Origin: Aldrovandia affinis | Taxonomy: Eukaryota > Chordata > Actinopteri > Notacanthiformes > Halosauridae | Length of the DNA: 64,000 nucleotides | Assembly (NCBI GenBank): GCA_029706075.1 | Contig: JAINUG010000070.1 | Location: forward strand, 1,597,500 to 1,661,499 | Reading direction: 5' to 3' | The notes under the pieces: generated by a model | Database searches by the model: none | Told to the model about the DNA's origin: nothing | The model's input: the letters and a program-made list of their open reading frames with translations, nothing else | Made by a program: the position numbers and the translations under genes | Shown: positions 23,068 through 37,648 of the stretch, one piece after another | How the letters are laid out: each line of letters starts with the position of its first letter | Position numbering within the stretch: position 1 is the stretch's first letter

Positions 23068-24325
23068 ATACCGATGTAAAATATCTGGGTGTTGCCATTT
23101 ACCCCTCCCTGCACTCAATTGCTCTAAATAATTTTCAAAGCACATTCAGGCGAATAGAGGCTGACCTCACAAAATGTTCACATCTCCCAAATTCTTAGAT
23201 AGAATAATCTCTATTATTAAAATGGAAATTTTCCCACGTCTATATCTTACTGCAGCCATGATTCCACTCCCTCCACCAGACAGGTATTGGAAAAAATGTC
23301 ATTCCTTAATCTCTAAATTCATTTGGAACGGCCGACGCCCCAGAATTAAACTGGAGGTTTTGCAGCGCAAGAAATTATCAGGAGGATTATCCTTGCCAAA
23401 TCAAAAATTATACTTTTGGTCCAATGATTTGGGCCCAGTTTCTACTTGGCTAAATCCCAGTGCCTTGGTTTTGTGGTGACAAATTGAGGAAAAGGCAGGC
23501 TAAATTGCGTTTCAGTCCCATCATTTCTTACCTCCTCACAATTTGGCAAGCAGCTGAAAAGCATACTAACATGAAATGCAAATGGGATTTATGCACTCAA
23601 ATTTTTCACAATTACGGGATCACAGCCCTTTTCAATTCCTCAATGGAGAGAAAGGGGAATTCATACTTTTACGGACATTTTTTAATGAGACAGCCTTTGG
23701 CGTCCGGGTACTTCATTTTACTTTTATCTTCGTTTCTGAAAAAATCTTGATCATCAACTTATTCATTTTAATTTTCTTCACAGGACATACCTGACATCCA
23801 GGAAACATTATAGTATGAAAGTAGCACAGTCATCTAATTGTGAGCTCTGTTCGCAGGGGTCCATTGGCCCCTTTTTACATATGTACTGGGAATGACCTAA
23901 TGTGTCCTCCTTCTGGAACCAAGTGGTTTTGACATTATCCAATGTTTTGGATAAGGAGATTCCATGCACTCCGCAAGTATTCATTCTGAATGATGACCCT
24001 GCACTTGACTTTATCCCAGAAATGTATGTGGTTTGCAGAAAGGATGCTTGCACAACGTTAGAATCCGCCACATTCGGTGTCATGGTCTCACTGGTTGAAT
24101 GCTGTTCAGGACATTGTACAGTTGGAGCTATCGGTGGCTCGGTTACATGGGGCTGGTCGTCGGGTGGAGGTCTGGCAGAAGGCAGCCAGTGCCCGGGATG
24201 CCCTGGGTTAGGGTGGGTGGGGTGGGGGGTGTCATCACGGCAGGGGGGGATTATTTGTATGTATTTGTGATGTTGTTTTATATGTCTTGTTTTAAAAAAT
24301 AAAAATAATTGTTCACAAAAATCCT
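23068..24325 (+). mobile_element. 5'-truncated L1/Tx1-like LINE
   Basis: The + strand carries the C-terminal part of an L1-type ORF2: YLGVAIYPSLHS, RIEADLTK, RIISIIKMEIFPRL, MIPLPPPDRYWKK and FIWNGRRPRIKLEVLQRKK, then a frameshift near 23470. LCSQGSIGPFLHMYWE (a zinc-finger-like C/H pattern) follows further on. It ends with AAAAATAAAAATAATTG. No full ORF remains. Confidence 0.75.
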
Positions 24326-25115
24326 AGTGTTCATGAAACCCATATTGAATCAATTCAACAGTGTGCATGGGTGCGTTGTCATCTTGGAATATGGGAACAT
24401 CTTGAGGAAACAATCTTTACACCATAGGGTGTATCTCATTGCCTAAAATGGCATTGTATTCCTTGGCAATAATTCTACAATACAGAGTAATAATCTGATC
24501 CAATGACAAGATACCACAAGATGGCTGCCCATACCATAACAGATCCACCACCATGTTTAATAGTTGAGAATATGCAACGTGGGTTGAAGGTTTCCTTTGG
24601 CTTTCTCCAAACATAAACCCATCCAGATGTAACTAAAAGAGTAAAAGATGACTCATCAGAACATATTACTTTCTTCCACTGCTCAGAAGTCTAGGTTTTG
24701 TGCTCATTACACCAGGTTGTGTGTTGTTGCGCATTGGCCTTGGTTTTCAAATGACAGCCCTACCATAAACATTAGCTTTGTGAAGCTCACAGTTTTTGTT
24801 GACACTGGGTCACAGAGGCATAGATTCAGTTCTGTGGTCATTTTTGAGGCCGTTGTTTAGTATTTTTAGCAACTATCTGGTTTGTGTCTATCCCTGTTAG
24901 TGAGCTTCGACTTGTGACCACTGTTCCTCTTTTCTTACACAGTTTTTCCTTATTTTAAGAATTCCATCATGATTTTCAACACTGTTTCCTTTGACACATT
25001 AAATAATTTGACTGTTTCTGTGACTGGCGCACCTGCAATTCGGGCACCACCTATTTCCTCTTTCAAAATCTGTTTTCTCAAAATCTCTCATGTTGCTCTA
25101 GAAACATACTGTGGA
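24326..25115 (-). mobile_element. Tc1-like transposase remnant
   Basis: Minus-strand frames show a DDE transposase in pieces: DESSFTLLVTSGWV, KHGGGSVMVW-like, AKEYNAILGNEIHPMV and IFQDDNAPMHT. Many stops and shifts. It may be the other half of the fragment at 22904-23065, split by the LINE; however, the two overlap in coding position with different sequence, so two separate copies are also possible. Confidence 0.65.
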
Positions 25116-25165
25116 GGGCGTCGGTCTCGGCCACATGGGAGTGGCATGGTTGCCTGTGTTTTACA

Positions 25166-26200
25166 TGTTGTGGAGGACTTTGGAGCAGTAAGACTTTCCG
25201 GGGTCAGGTTTGGCACTCTCACAGGGTGTGAGAGTGAACTGTCTCCCGGAAGGTTACTCCAAAGACCATAATTGATGTAATTATAATTTAATTGGTATCA
25301 ATCAGTCAATTGATATGGAAGTCAATTGGCTGATTGGGTGTCTGTGTGAGAATGTGAGTGAATGATTGTGATTGGGTGATTGCCTCACGAGTCCCACCTG
25401 AGCCAGGCAGAAACTAAGCCTATTTAAGAGCAGGTGGGGCGAGTGGGGAATCAGAGTTAGTCAAATAACAAAGTTAGTCTTTGTTTGTGTGTATGGAGAG
25501 TTTGTCTTGTCATGGGTGTAAATGGGTGTGAGTGCACGTGCATGTATGTTGTGGAGTGTTGTGGAGTGTTGTGGAGTGTTGTGGATGTTTGTGGAGTTTT
25601 GTGTGCATTTGTTGACAGTGACTGAGTAGAATGCTTCCTGTGTGTGTGGGGAAGAGGGAGAGGGGGTGCACTAAGAGTGTCCGCCTCTCTCCCTCGGTGT
25701 GATTGTGGAGGAGAGCGAGAGGGTGCCCTGAAAGAGGGTCCGCCTCTCGCCCTCGGTTTTATTGAAAGAGAGCTTGCACTCGGAAGTGGAGAGTGTTTCT
25801 GGGCAACAGCCCAAGAACTCTCACTGGAAGAGTGGAGAGTGTCTTGGGGCTGGTTAACAGAACTCGGACTGCAAAGTTTGAGTGTCTCAGTATGAATGGG
25901 TGGGAAGCACTTGAAAGGTCACTGGATATGTGTGTGCCTGGGGAGGTTCCAGGGGAACTCCGGAGGAAGAGGCGCGGTGTCCCATAAGTTATGATTATTT
26001 TAGTTTGTTATTTTAGTTCGTTGTTTTTACCTGAAAGCTTCGCGGCGAGTAGGGTGAAGATTTTGTGTCTGTGTTTGTGTTTGTTATATGTTTGCTATAT
26101 GTCTCTTAACTCTGCTAAAACCGATCCACTGTCAAACTCCCCTCTGTGTCTCCAGTCTGCTCTGTTCCCATCCAGGATTTGTCACGTGGTGTGTGACACA
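25166..26200 (+). mobile_element. Probable solo LTR with 4-bp TSD
   Basis: Candidate 1,035-bp LTR from TGTTGTGGAGG to GTGTGTGACACA, flanked by TACA at 25162-25165 and 26201-26204. It has a TATTTAAGAGC promoter-like box near 25423. No good AATAAA was seen near its 3' end, so the call is tentative. Contains TGTGGAGTGT repeats at about 25550-25600. Confidence 0.4.
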
Positions 26201-26304
26201 TACATATTAAACTATTGATTTTAACATCTTTTATAGTAGAAAATGTGTATGACTCGCAATTTAGTCAGTTCAAAATACAAATCCTTTTTAATTTGGTGTT
26301 TCCA

Positions 26305-26768
26305 TTACTTGATCTATATATATGGTTTAGGGCCACTCAACCCCTTAGAGGGCAAGGTAAACTCCAATAAATACAAAGCCATTCTGAGCGATCACCTTTA
26401 TCCTATGGTGAAACATTGCTATTCTGATGGGAGTGGTCTCTTCCAGGATGACAATGCTCCCATCCACAGGTCATGAGTGATCACTGATTGGTTTGGTAAG
26501 CATGGAAACAATGTAAACCATATGCCATGGCCATCTCAGCCACTAGATCTCAACCCAATTGAACACTTATGGGAGATTCTGGAGCACGCCTGAGACAGTG
26601 TTTTTCACCACCATCAAAAAAACACCAAATGATGAATTTATCATGGAAGAATGGTGTTACATCCCTCTAATAGACTTCCAGACACTTGTAAGTTGGTAGT
26701 TGTGGTGGCCCAATGCCTTATTGAGACACTATGTTAGTGTTTCCTTTATTTGGCCAGTTACCTGTATG
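26305..26768 (+). mobile_element. Tc1-like transposon, 3' half
   Basis: The + strand reads GPLNPLEGKVNSNKYKAIL, GLFQDDNAPIH, a stop, then MPWPSQPLDLNPIEHLWEIL, with further stops. It ends TTAGTGTTTCCTTTATTTGG. Catalytic second Asp and Glu motifs are visible but the frame is broken. Same family as 9612, 16905 and 54965. Confidence 0.8.
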
Positions 26769-26789
26769 TATATGTATATATGCCTGTAT

Positions 26790-26995
26790 GTTCCTGGTTT
26801 GAAAGCAGAGTGACGGTGATGCTCAGGTTGCACTGCCGCCTCTGAGATCTGTGGTCCAGGTGCTGGACTACTCCTTCCCTCCAAGCCTGACAGGTGACCC
26901 GCTGAGTGGCATGGAACATTTCGGGAGCCGTCTCTGAGGCCTCTGGCTCGCGAGCCTGATTGTGCATAGCTCTTCTAAGAGAAGGAGGCATGCGT
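26790..26995 (-). other. Unrecognised open stretch, possible exon
   Basis: Minus-strand ORF of 77 codons bounded upstream by TTCTCTTAG (acceptor-like). Two frames are open across the same stretch. I recognise no domain. It could be an exon of an unknown gene or repeat-derived. Confidence 0.2.
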
Positions 26996-29203
26996 CAGAG
27001 CCCTGTCAAAATTCACAGGGCAGTGTTGTGGGGGGGGGGGGACCTGCTGGATAAGGAGTCGACTGTATGGATGAAGCAGCACTCCCATCCCCAGCATCTC
27101 TGTAAGGACCGCCTCCGCAGTGACCCTCAGAGCACGCCATATGATGGGATAGCCTTGAGCCACCTACCACATCTGCATTATTGCTTAACGATGCATAAGC
27201 AATGACATCATTCCCTTTCCTTTGCCCCCAGAAAATACGAGAAACTCTGCCCCCTATTCAGCTAGTTCACAATTCTAGAATCCTTGAAATTCTGGAATCT
27301 GTTCAACTTAGTAGCGTAATAGCTATGGAATCTGGAAAATTCCATCCAGAATCCAGCCACTCAATAATTACGGGTGCCACTAAAAGGAGGTCCGTTCTCG
27401 CACTGTTGTGAATGGATTTTAAGTGGGTGTGAATGAGGTTAAACGGCTTTTCTAATGCATACCAGTGCACGTGCAGTATGCCAAACAGACTGGGGTCGTG
27501 ACTGGAACTTACGTAGGGCATTCATCCCAGTTGCCATAGCATTACCATAACATTACATTTGTGCTGGAAACTGCTATCACTTCCAGAAGCATATTCTGCT
27601 CTTACTGAACCGGGTTAATTCCCTGAAAATGACACTCAAATAGTTTGATGATATTTTATAAGTGATAGAGTTAAGACTGCAGGTGTGTCTCACAGAATCA
27701 AACATTTCAGCTGCACATGCAATCGCGCGACTTCATTAAGTAATTAATTAATTAATTACATGTATGGTAGTGTACAACCCAACATGAAACTGTACACAAT
27801 ATCAAATGAATCTAATAATCTAAAAAAAAAAAACCATACAAACATTTTTGTATTTTGTACAACTCATACAAAGTAGTATGCTCATGTTTTTCTATTGGTG
27901 ATCAGAATTTTTCGAATTCAAATGATCTGTGTTGTCTATCTGCTTCGTTTAGTCCACCTGTAAGGGATAAACAGGACTAGAACTTGAGCAAAGAGGCACT
28001 GTTTGGTCATATATGTATTTCACATAATCTGACTTTGAGCTACATTAAACAAGGAACAACCACTCTGGGTTGCTGGCAGATTAACTCTATCCTGTTTGTG
28101 TAACCTTGGTGGAAGCAAATCCGATTTCCAACACTCGATGCTGATGCACCGTGACACATGTTTTTGACTCTGGGCCCTTTAGTGCAGAGTAAGCATTGCG
28201 TCGCCAGTTGTTGCCAACGGGGGGAGGGGGGGAAGGGGTTGCAGGGAAACTTCTGCAACATTGATTCATTGCCTAGCTTTTTCGATTCAAAGGGTGCAAC
28301 GCCGGGCCAAGCGTATTCATTATCACTATCAATGAAAACATTCTTTGTAACCAAAGCGTATCCCATATCGCTAGCTAAGCCGTACCTGCTGTTTGTTCAG
28401 ATGTAATGAAGCACAAAGGGGGGGAAATGTAATGTTAGTCTAGTGATTTTGCTGATATCTGTATTTATCAAAAATCTTGCAATGCGTAATGTGTTCCAGC
28501 TGACATCTGCCGCTGAATAATACGAGGTAAATCATGGCCAAAATGTATGGAGAAACAGAGGAAAGGTTGTGTGCTTGTTGGCAGGGCCTAGCTGTGATCT
28601 TAGAAGAACAAAATGCCCCCAAACAGTTCAGTTGGCCTTGGTTGACTTTTGCTGTCTGCATAAATGAGACAACTGAGACGACTAGTATTGGAAGAAAGAC
28701 TCACTATGCAAAAAAGCCCTTGAGCATCGGCATTCGTAGGATGCCAATATGTGCCTTTGAGATACTATTTTAGAGGGGCCATGCTGCCACACCATTCCAA
28801 AATACCTCCAAACCATGACCTGGAAGCTACGTAATATGGGGGCTTTAGAAGACGTGCCATCAGAGAGACTTCCAGGTCATCTCTCCGGCTAATGAGCGCA
28901 AACCTACTCTCTGAAAGAATTGACATTAGCATCTGTTTAGCAGGTGAGCTTATCCAGGAGGACATACAAGACAATGTGCACAAGAGGTCAGTAGGGTTGT
29001 GATAGCAACAGTCACTAAGGGCAATGAAAGTAGCTTTAATTTGAACAGAGCCGAAGATGGCTGTAATCAGTAGACCTGCCTCAGTGGTGTGGCCCAGTAT
29101 TTCTTGACTTAATTCTGGATTTTCTGTAACTCCACCTGACTCTACAGATCATCACTAGCCTGTCAGAGGAAACTATTCAAACACAGGACCCCACTGAAAA
29201 AGT

Positions 29204-29205
<2 letters not shown>
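26996..29205. other. Intergenic, no gene seen
   Basis: Contains a G10 run near 27030, (TAAT)n near 27740 and A-rich tracts. Several short ORFs lack any family signature. Confidence 0.45.
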
Positions 29206-29208
<3 letters not shown>

Positions 29209-29246
<38 letters not shown>

Positions 29247-29250
29247 ACAT
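29209..29250. repeat. (CA)n microsatellite
   Basis: About 40 bp of CA repeat directly abutting the Tc1-type element that begins at 29252. Confidence 0.9.
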
Positions 29251-29251
29251 A

Positions 29252-29822
29252 CAGTGCTAACAGAAAGTATTCAGACCCCCTCACTTTTCCACATTTTGTT
29301 ATGTTACAGCCTTATTCTAAAATTGATTCAATTAATTTTTCTCCTCATCAATCTACACACAATACCCCATAATGACAAAGCAAAAACAGGTTTTTAGAAA
29401 TTTTTGCAAATGTATTAAAAATAAAAAACGGAAATATCACATTTATATAAGTATTCAGACCCTTTGCTATGACACTCGAAATTGAGCTCAGATGCACCTT
29501 GTTCCCTTTGATCACCTTGAGATGTCTGGAGAACTTGATTGTAGTCCACCTGTGGCAAATTCAATTCATTGTACATGCTTTAGAAAGGCACACACCTGTC
29601 TATATAAGGTCCCACAGTTCACAGTGCATGTCAGAGTAAAAGCCAAGCCATGAAGTCCTAGGAACTCTCCATAGACCTCTGAGATAGAATTGTGTTGAGG
29701 CATAGATCTGGGGAAGGGTATAAAAACATTGGTAAAGCATTGAAAGTCTGTAAGTCTGTAAGGCTGTAACATTTCAAAATGTGGAAAAAGTGAAGGGGTC
29801 TGAATACTTTCCGTATGCACTG
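29252..29822. mobile_element. Internally deleted Tc1-like element (571 bp)
   Basis: Flanked by TA. The left end is CAGTGCTAACAGAAAGTATT and the right end is the inverted GAATACTTTCCGTATGCACTG. Sub-terminal inverted sequences (CTTTTCCACATTTTG and AAAATGTGGAAAAAG) agree. This is the common fish Tc1 end type with most of the transposase missing; only traces of its start (CCTATGTC-like leader) remain. Confidence 0.85.
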
Positions 29823-29827
29823 TATAT

Positions 29828-30395
29828 TGTGGCAGCCCAAGGGGCTGCACAAAGAAATGGCTGCCTGGCCTACAACACATGGGAGCCAGGAAACACTACA
29901 TTTCCCAGCAGGCCACAGTCACACCTAAGTCAAGTCAATTGATGGGACTAACGACCAGCTGAAAGCCATTTTGAGGCCTATTTAAAGGGCTGATTCCCAT
30001 CACACTGAGAGAGAGTAGGAAAGTGTTTGTGAGGAGTTGGTGAGTGTGGAAAGGAGAGAAAACTGTGAAGTCGATTGACCAGCCAGTATTTGGAGAGAGA
30101 GTGATTGTTGGAGTGTTTTGTGTATGAAACTTGGATTGTTTTGAGGACCCCCTTTGGATTGACTACGGACTGGATTACGGAACTGAACTGGATTTTGGAA
30201 TTGGATTGGACATTGACAACGAGCTAAGGATTGCATACTTTATGTGTTTGTATTCCCCTGAAGACCCCACCCTTTGTTTTGTGTTGTCAAGAGTTTATTT
30301 ATTAAATTATCATTTTGGTTTCTGAATACTGCCTCCTCCATGTTTTTTAACTCTGCAAGGTCTGTGCGTGTCGCCCAACCCCTGGGGACACCACA
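29828..30395 (+). mobile_element. Solo LTR of the coiled-coil LTR family (copy D)
   Basis: 568 bp from TGTGGCAGCCCAAGGGGCTG to CCCCTGGGGACACCACA, flanked by ATAT (29824-29827 and 30396-30399). It holds TATTTAAA at 29979-29986 and ATTAAATTATC before the R-U5-like end. Homologous to the LTRs at 45471, 48417, 60521 and 62811. It sits three bases from the end of the Tc1-type element. Confidence 0.85.
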
Positions 30396-30401
30396 ATATA
30401 T

Positions 30402-30405
30402 ATAC

Positions 30406-30476
<71 letters not shown>
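30402..30476. repeat. (CA)n microsatellite
   Basis: TATATATACACA leading into about 60 bp of pure CA. Confidence 0.95.
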
Positions 30477-30478
<2 letters not shown>

Positions 30479-31313
30479 TATAAAGTGAAAGTCACTCTGT
30501 ATAGGGGCATATTGGATTATAAATAAATAATATAACAACAATAATAAATAATAATGTACCAGGATTTCATGATCCTTTAGTTAATGGCACATCGAAGAGA
30601 TTTTTCAAACAAATTACATAATAATAACTAACAGAAAATGACTGGTTTCCAAGCAGTGAAGAAATTATAAAATGCCACTTATTCTGCATATTATTCTGCT
30701 CCTGTACTCCATGGTGTTCCATACACAAAACTGATACGAGCCTCAAAAACATTCCCCTTGCTTTTTCATATAGGCAAAACTAGGTCAGAAGCAAAAAAAA
30801 AGAAAGAAAGAAGAATAAACATATTCTGTTATTCTAGTAACTCAAACACTGGCACCCTGTAGATGAAATGTTTGGGTTTCTGAAAACTCAGTGCTGCAGT
30901 TTTGAATGTGTCAAGGATTCGTTTTTGCGTTGTTGATGTTTGGATACTGCACCCTGGCCATACAGATAATTTGGTTCAGATATGCATTCACTTTCAGTGA
31001 AAAGGAACAGAGGTGGGTGTTGCTAAATTTGACTTTGCAGAATGAATCTCAAGCCTTGGTACACGTTCATGTGGTTGTGTGCTGGGTGGACGGGACTGGG
31101 ACAGATCAGGCTTGCAATCATTACCTACGAAAACAGAAATACGGCCCTGGATTTCTGCTTTATTTATTCTTCTACACCGCCTCAAATGTTTTATTATTAT
31201 TATTTTAACATCGTTTTAAATAAAACTATAGAGGTCTGGGATGGGAGTAATCATCTTTACATTGCTGGTTTTTTATAATGATAACGTGATATTTTTAACA
31301 TTATGTATCTGAA

Positions 31314-31314
31314 A

Positions 31315-31361
<47 letters not shown>

Positions 31362-31402
31362 CACACACGGACACACGGACACACACACACCACATACATA
31401 CA
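31314..31402. repeat. (CA)n microsatellite with CGGACACA variants
   Basis: About 40 bp of CA, then ACACGGACACACACGGACAC repeats. Confidence 0.9.
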
Positions 31403-31978
31403 TATACATATATATCAGTATATTTAAGTCATTTAAGAGTACTTAAAGTGGTACCTCTTTATTGGGTAGTTTTGACTATGTTCTGAGAAGAGAAATGAAT
31501 CTCATCCTAATTTTCACACCACCAAAAAAAAACAACCAAAGTCTGGAGTCTGGAGCCAAAGCACAATCTCAAATATAAACCCTCCACAGGGCTGTGCATT
31601 ATGGTGAAGCCCAAGTTCATACACTTCCTGTCCAGGAAAACAAATAAAACATTTTAGACAATGTTGTACTAACAGTTATCTTGTGTGAACTATGAAAAAA
31701 AGACAAGAAGCAGGCTTTTTTCAAGCTCATTCATTTCCACATACACAACCATGAGTATGAAGCATCATTTATCAGCAGGAAGTATAGGAATCTCATTGTA
31801 AATCAATAAAATTCAACCTCTTAAATACCCCCCGCCCCCCCTACTCCCACCAAAAAAGCACATGGAGAAATACCACAGTGCATGCAAACGGGCCTCCACT
31901 GGCCAAAGTAAATGCTTGAAAATTAGTAGCATGTGGCTCCATATCCTGAACCTCAGAATATGCTGCACTTGCAACTTG

Positions 31979-34045
<2,067 letters not shown>

Positions 34046-34061
34046 ATGGTATTATCTGCAG

Positions 34062-34515
34062 GGCTGCTAAACTTCAGTCTTGAAGGGCTGCAGTGCCCGC
34101 AGGGCTACTCAACCCTGGTCCTGGAGGGCTGCAGTGCCTGCAGGGACACTCAACCCTGGTCCTGGAGGGCTGCAGTGCCTGCAGGGACACTCAACCCTGG
34201 TCCTGGAGGGCTGCAGTGCCTGCAGGGACACTCAACCCTGGTCCTGGAGGGCTGCAGTGCCTGCAGGGACACTCAACCCTGGTCCTGGAGGGCTGCAGTG
34301 CCTGCAGGGACACTCAACCCTGGTCCTGGAGGGCTGCTGTGTCTGCAGGGCTACTCAACCCTGGTCCCGGAGGGCCGCAGTACCTGCAGGGTTGCTAAAC
34401 TTCACTTCTGGAGGGCAGCAGTGCCTGCAGGGCTACTCAACTCTGGTCCTGGAGGGCTACAGTGCCTGCAGGGCTACTCAACCCTGGTCCTGGGGGGGTA
34501 CAGTGCCCTGAATAG
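34062..34515. repeat. Minisatellite, 41-bp unit
   Basis: About eleven copies of a unit built from CTGCAGGGACACTCAACC, CTGGTCCTGGAGGG and CTGCAGTGC, central copies nearly identical. Because 41 is not a multiple of three, each frame cycles through the others, and all three + frames stay open for 100-180 codons without being a gene. Confidence 0.92.
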
Positions 34516-34667
34516 CCCTGCAGGGCTAGTGTCTCAATATAAAAATTCCAGCTTCCCTTTCCACCTGAGCGGCTCACATAAAGCCGTAAAATACTTGTGA
34601 ATGGTGGCCCTCCAGGGAGCCTGTAAAATAAGCTTCTGCTGTAGATCAGTGAGTTTTGCTTCAGAAG

Positions 34668-34962
34668 GGGGGCCACAGTGGGAAGCGGAACTGAATGGAG
34701 TTAGGGGGCCACAGCAGGAAGCAGAGATGAATGGAGTTAGTGGGCCACAGCAGGAAGCAGAACTGAATGGAGTTAGGGGGCCACAGCAGGAAGCAGAGAT
34801 GAATGGAGTTAGTGGGCCACAGCAGGAAGCAGAGATGAATGGAGTTAGGGGGCCACTGCAGGAAGCAGAGCTAAATGGAGTTAGGGGGCCACAGCAGGAA
34901 GCAAAGCTGAATGGAGTTAGGGGCCACAGCAGGAAGCAGAGCTAAATGGAGTTAGGGGGGAT
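34668..34962. repeat. Minisatellite, 36-bp unit
   Basis: About eight copies of a unit containing GAATGGAGTTAGGGGGCC and ACAGCAGGAAGCAGA. The unit is twelve codons, so a + frame reads a 12-residue repeat (GVRGPQQEAELN). No start or splice context supports a gene. Confidence 0.9.
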
Positions 34963-34964
34963 GT

Positions 34965-36685
34965 TGCCATTGTTTAACATGCACAGAGTATCTGTTTAAG
35001 GAGATCTAATGATTCCCAGAACAGAGGAACTCGCCAAGCCGTCAACTGTGACTTGTGACATGTTTTATTCTGATGTATGTCAGGTTTATTGAGAGCAACG
35101 GGCATAGGCAACAAAATAGATATTTATACCTGCACAGCATCTACAAATATTACTATTGAGTGTGCGTGCATGTGGGCATGTGCACACTAGCTAGTTATGA
35201 CCTATTTGTCTATGTCAGCTGCAGCCTCAGTTTTAACTATCCTATTTAAATCCAGTCTGAAAATTGATCACATGTCGACAAAGCCAAGCTGTTGGAGATA
35301 TATAATTTTGTTTACATTTAGTATTTATTTGACTTTGAATGTTGACTGTACAGTATGACACAAAAATACTACTGTAACTGAATTACATTTTCATCCAAAG
35401 CCATATTTATTTAGGCACTTGTTTTTTTTTTTGTGTACAGTGTAAATAAAAAGAAATGCCACAAATAGAACTTCATAATAATGTAGTGATCGAGGGGCTG
35501 GTCTTCCCTCCCCACGTCATCTCTGACCTTTTTTATGTTTGTAGAAGGTATTTAATTTCCACTATTTTTTCCACATTCACACACGGGCCATTATGGACAC
35601 GTCACGCGTATAAAAGAGTGGTTTTGTCTTAATGAAACGGCGGTGCAGGGTCCACGTGTCCCTGCCAAACCCATCAGAGAATGGCCAGCGACCGATGGCT
35701 ATTCACAGCCACACGGCGCTCAGCTGTTTTTTATTAAGCCTGTCAGATTAAATAAAGACGCCAGTAAACCTTGGTTTATTCAACGTTTGCATAACCTCTT
35801 CTTCCCTACAGCCACCAGTACCTGGAGTGAGGGATATTACAAAGACAAGATGGTTTGTGTTTTACAGATTTGATCGCTGTTTTGGTCTTAGGACCAATTA
35901 ATGGCAAAGTAATGACCGTAAGTAAGAAGGCCATTTCTGCTGGAGGCTCACCGAGGTAAAAAATTTTTTTTTGTTGAATGATGTTGTTTTATTTGTCGAT
36001 AACACTTTAGTCAAAATAAAACAGTTAATTCTGTAATAACAAACTATTGTATAGCTGTGAGTAACTCCATGTTTTTGATTGCTAAAATGTCGAAGATTAA
36101 TGATCATTGTTGCCATCGCGATGATCATTTATCATATGTTAAGATGGGTTTATCTTAAATGATGCTCGTTCCATTTTTACTATGACTGAGCTGACAGATA
36201 AATTATAAATAAATAAATCACAGTTTATTTGTCACAACTATATTCATCTTTCAGGATGTACTTATTTGTTGCAAACTCATCAAACAACCAAACAGATATA
36301 ATATATAATAAGTTATTGGGCCACCTGGATGCAATTTAAGCATGGCCTCTTTAATTCTGCAGGTTATACCGAAGAACTGCATGTTTGCTTTGCAAACAGA
36401 CAATGTCATTTAATGTATGGGTGCTATTAAGACCTGTATTTAAACATGTTTAGACCTGAATTAAAAGTTTCAAAGACAACATTGCCTCCTGGAGGTCACT
36501 GTTTTAAGTGCAGGGGTCCTTCCATGCCCAGGGTATGGCTACAGGCTGAAACTCACACCTTATTGTGAAGGTTGCACTTGCACTGTGTTCATACCACATA
36601 GATGAATAATACTATCATAAAGACAGTGGAGGCCAAGTGCACGGCTCTGAACTCATTAAAAAAGGTATATTTCAAAATACATTTT
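34965..36685. other. Intergenic, no gene seen
   Basis: A TATA-like CGTATAAAAGAG lies at about 35607-35618 in a locally CpG-containing stretch (35580-35720). No ORF that I recognise follows it. Confidence 0.4.
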
Positions 36686-36690
36686 AAACA

Positions 36691-37478
36691 TACACAGGCA
36701 ATTCCAAAATTATTCACATCCTTGATAAAGATGAGCAAAAAAGGCTGTATAAAATAAATAATACAGGTAATGAGCTATAGTGTATGCTCAAAAATATGAA
36801 AATACATTATTTTATACTAATACAATTGCTCAGAGAAAAAGATATTGTTTGACAAGTAATATTTCCCCCCCAAAAAAGATATATGTCAATTATTCACACC
36901 TGTTTTCAGTACTTTGTGCACCCTCTCCTTGCAAGTATAGTACAACTGACTCATCGTTTATTGTGTTTTATGAGATTGGTGAACATATTGTGTGGATCTC
37001 TGACCATTGCTCCATACAGAATCTTTCAAGAGTCTTCAGATTCTTCTGTCTGCACTTGTGTACTGTCCTCTTAAATTCAAACCACAAAATTTTGATCAGG
37101 TTCAAGTCTGGATACTGAGATTGCCATTGCAAAACAATAATTTTGTGGTCAGTTAACCATTTCTTGGTTGATTTTGAGGTGTCATTGTTTTGAGGATCAT
37201 TGTTTTGCTGAAAGATCAATTTACAGCCAAGTTTCAGCTTCCAGGCTTCAGACCAAAATGTATTGGTACTTATTGCAGCCCCAGGACCATTAGATGCAAA
37301 CCAACCCCATAACACCGAAGATCAACCACCGTTTTGCACCATAGGTATAGGTTCTTTTCAACATTGGCGTCCTTCTTCCGAGACTCAAACCCACTGCTCA
37401 GTTTTGGTCTCATCTGACCATAACACCACCATGTGGCCAATTTACATAGAAGAATGTGTGAGTTATGGCCCTTAACCA
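36691..37478 (-). mobile_element. Tc1-like transposon with broken transposase
   Basis: The left end (AATTATTCACATCCTTGATA) matches the inverted ends of the MITE at 58097-58561. Minus-strand frames give MLWGWFASNGPG, LIFQQNNDP and PDLNLIKILWFEFKR: catalytic QQDNDPKHT and SPDLNPIE positions with the first Asp of the motif changed to Asn and the Glu changed to Lys. Inactive. Confidence 0.75.
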
Positions 37479-37648
37479 CTTAGTGCAAAGTTACAATCTG
37501 ATATGTGTGAACACATCTAAGCTACAGGCATTTCTAAATAACAATGGCAGAAGGAAAATATAATAATAATAATAAGGGAAACTGACAAACACAATGTGCT
37601 TGGACCCCTAAATATATTAACTAGAAAAGTCCTGAAAATGAATTTTTG

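Noticed and set aside
34046..34600. 184-codon ORF as a repeat protein gene
   Set aside because: Created by the 41-bp minisatellite; all three frames are open and there is no start, splice or family signal.
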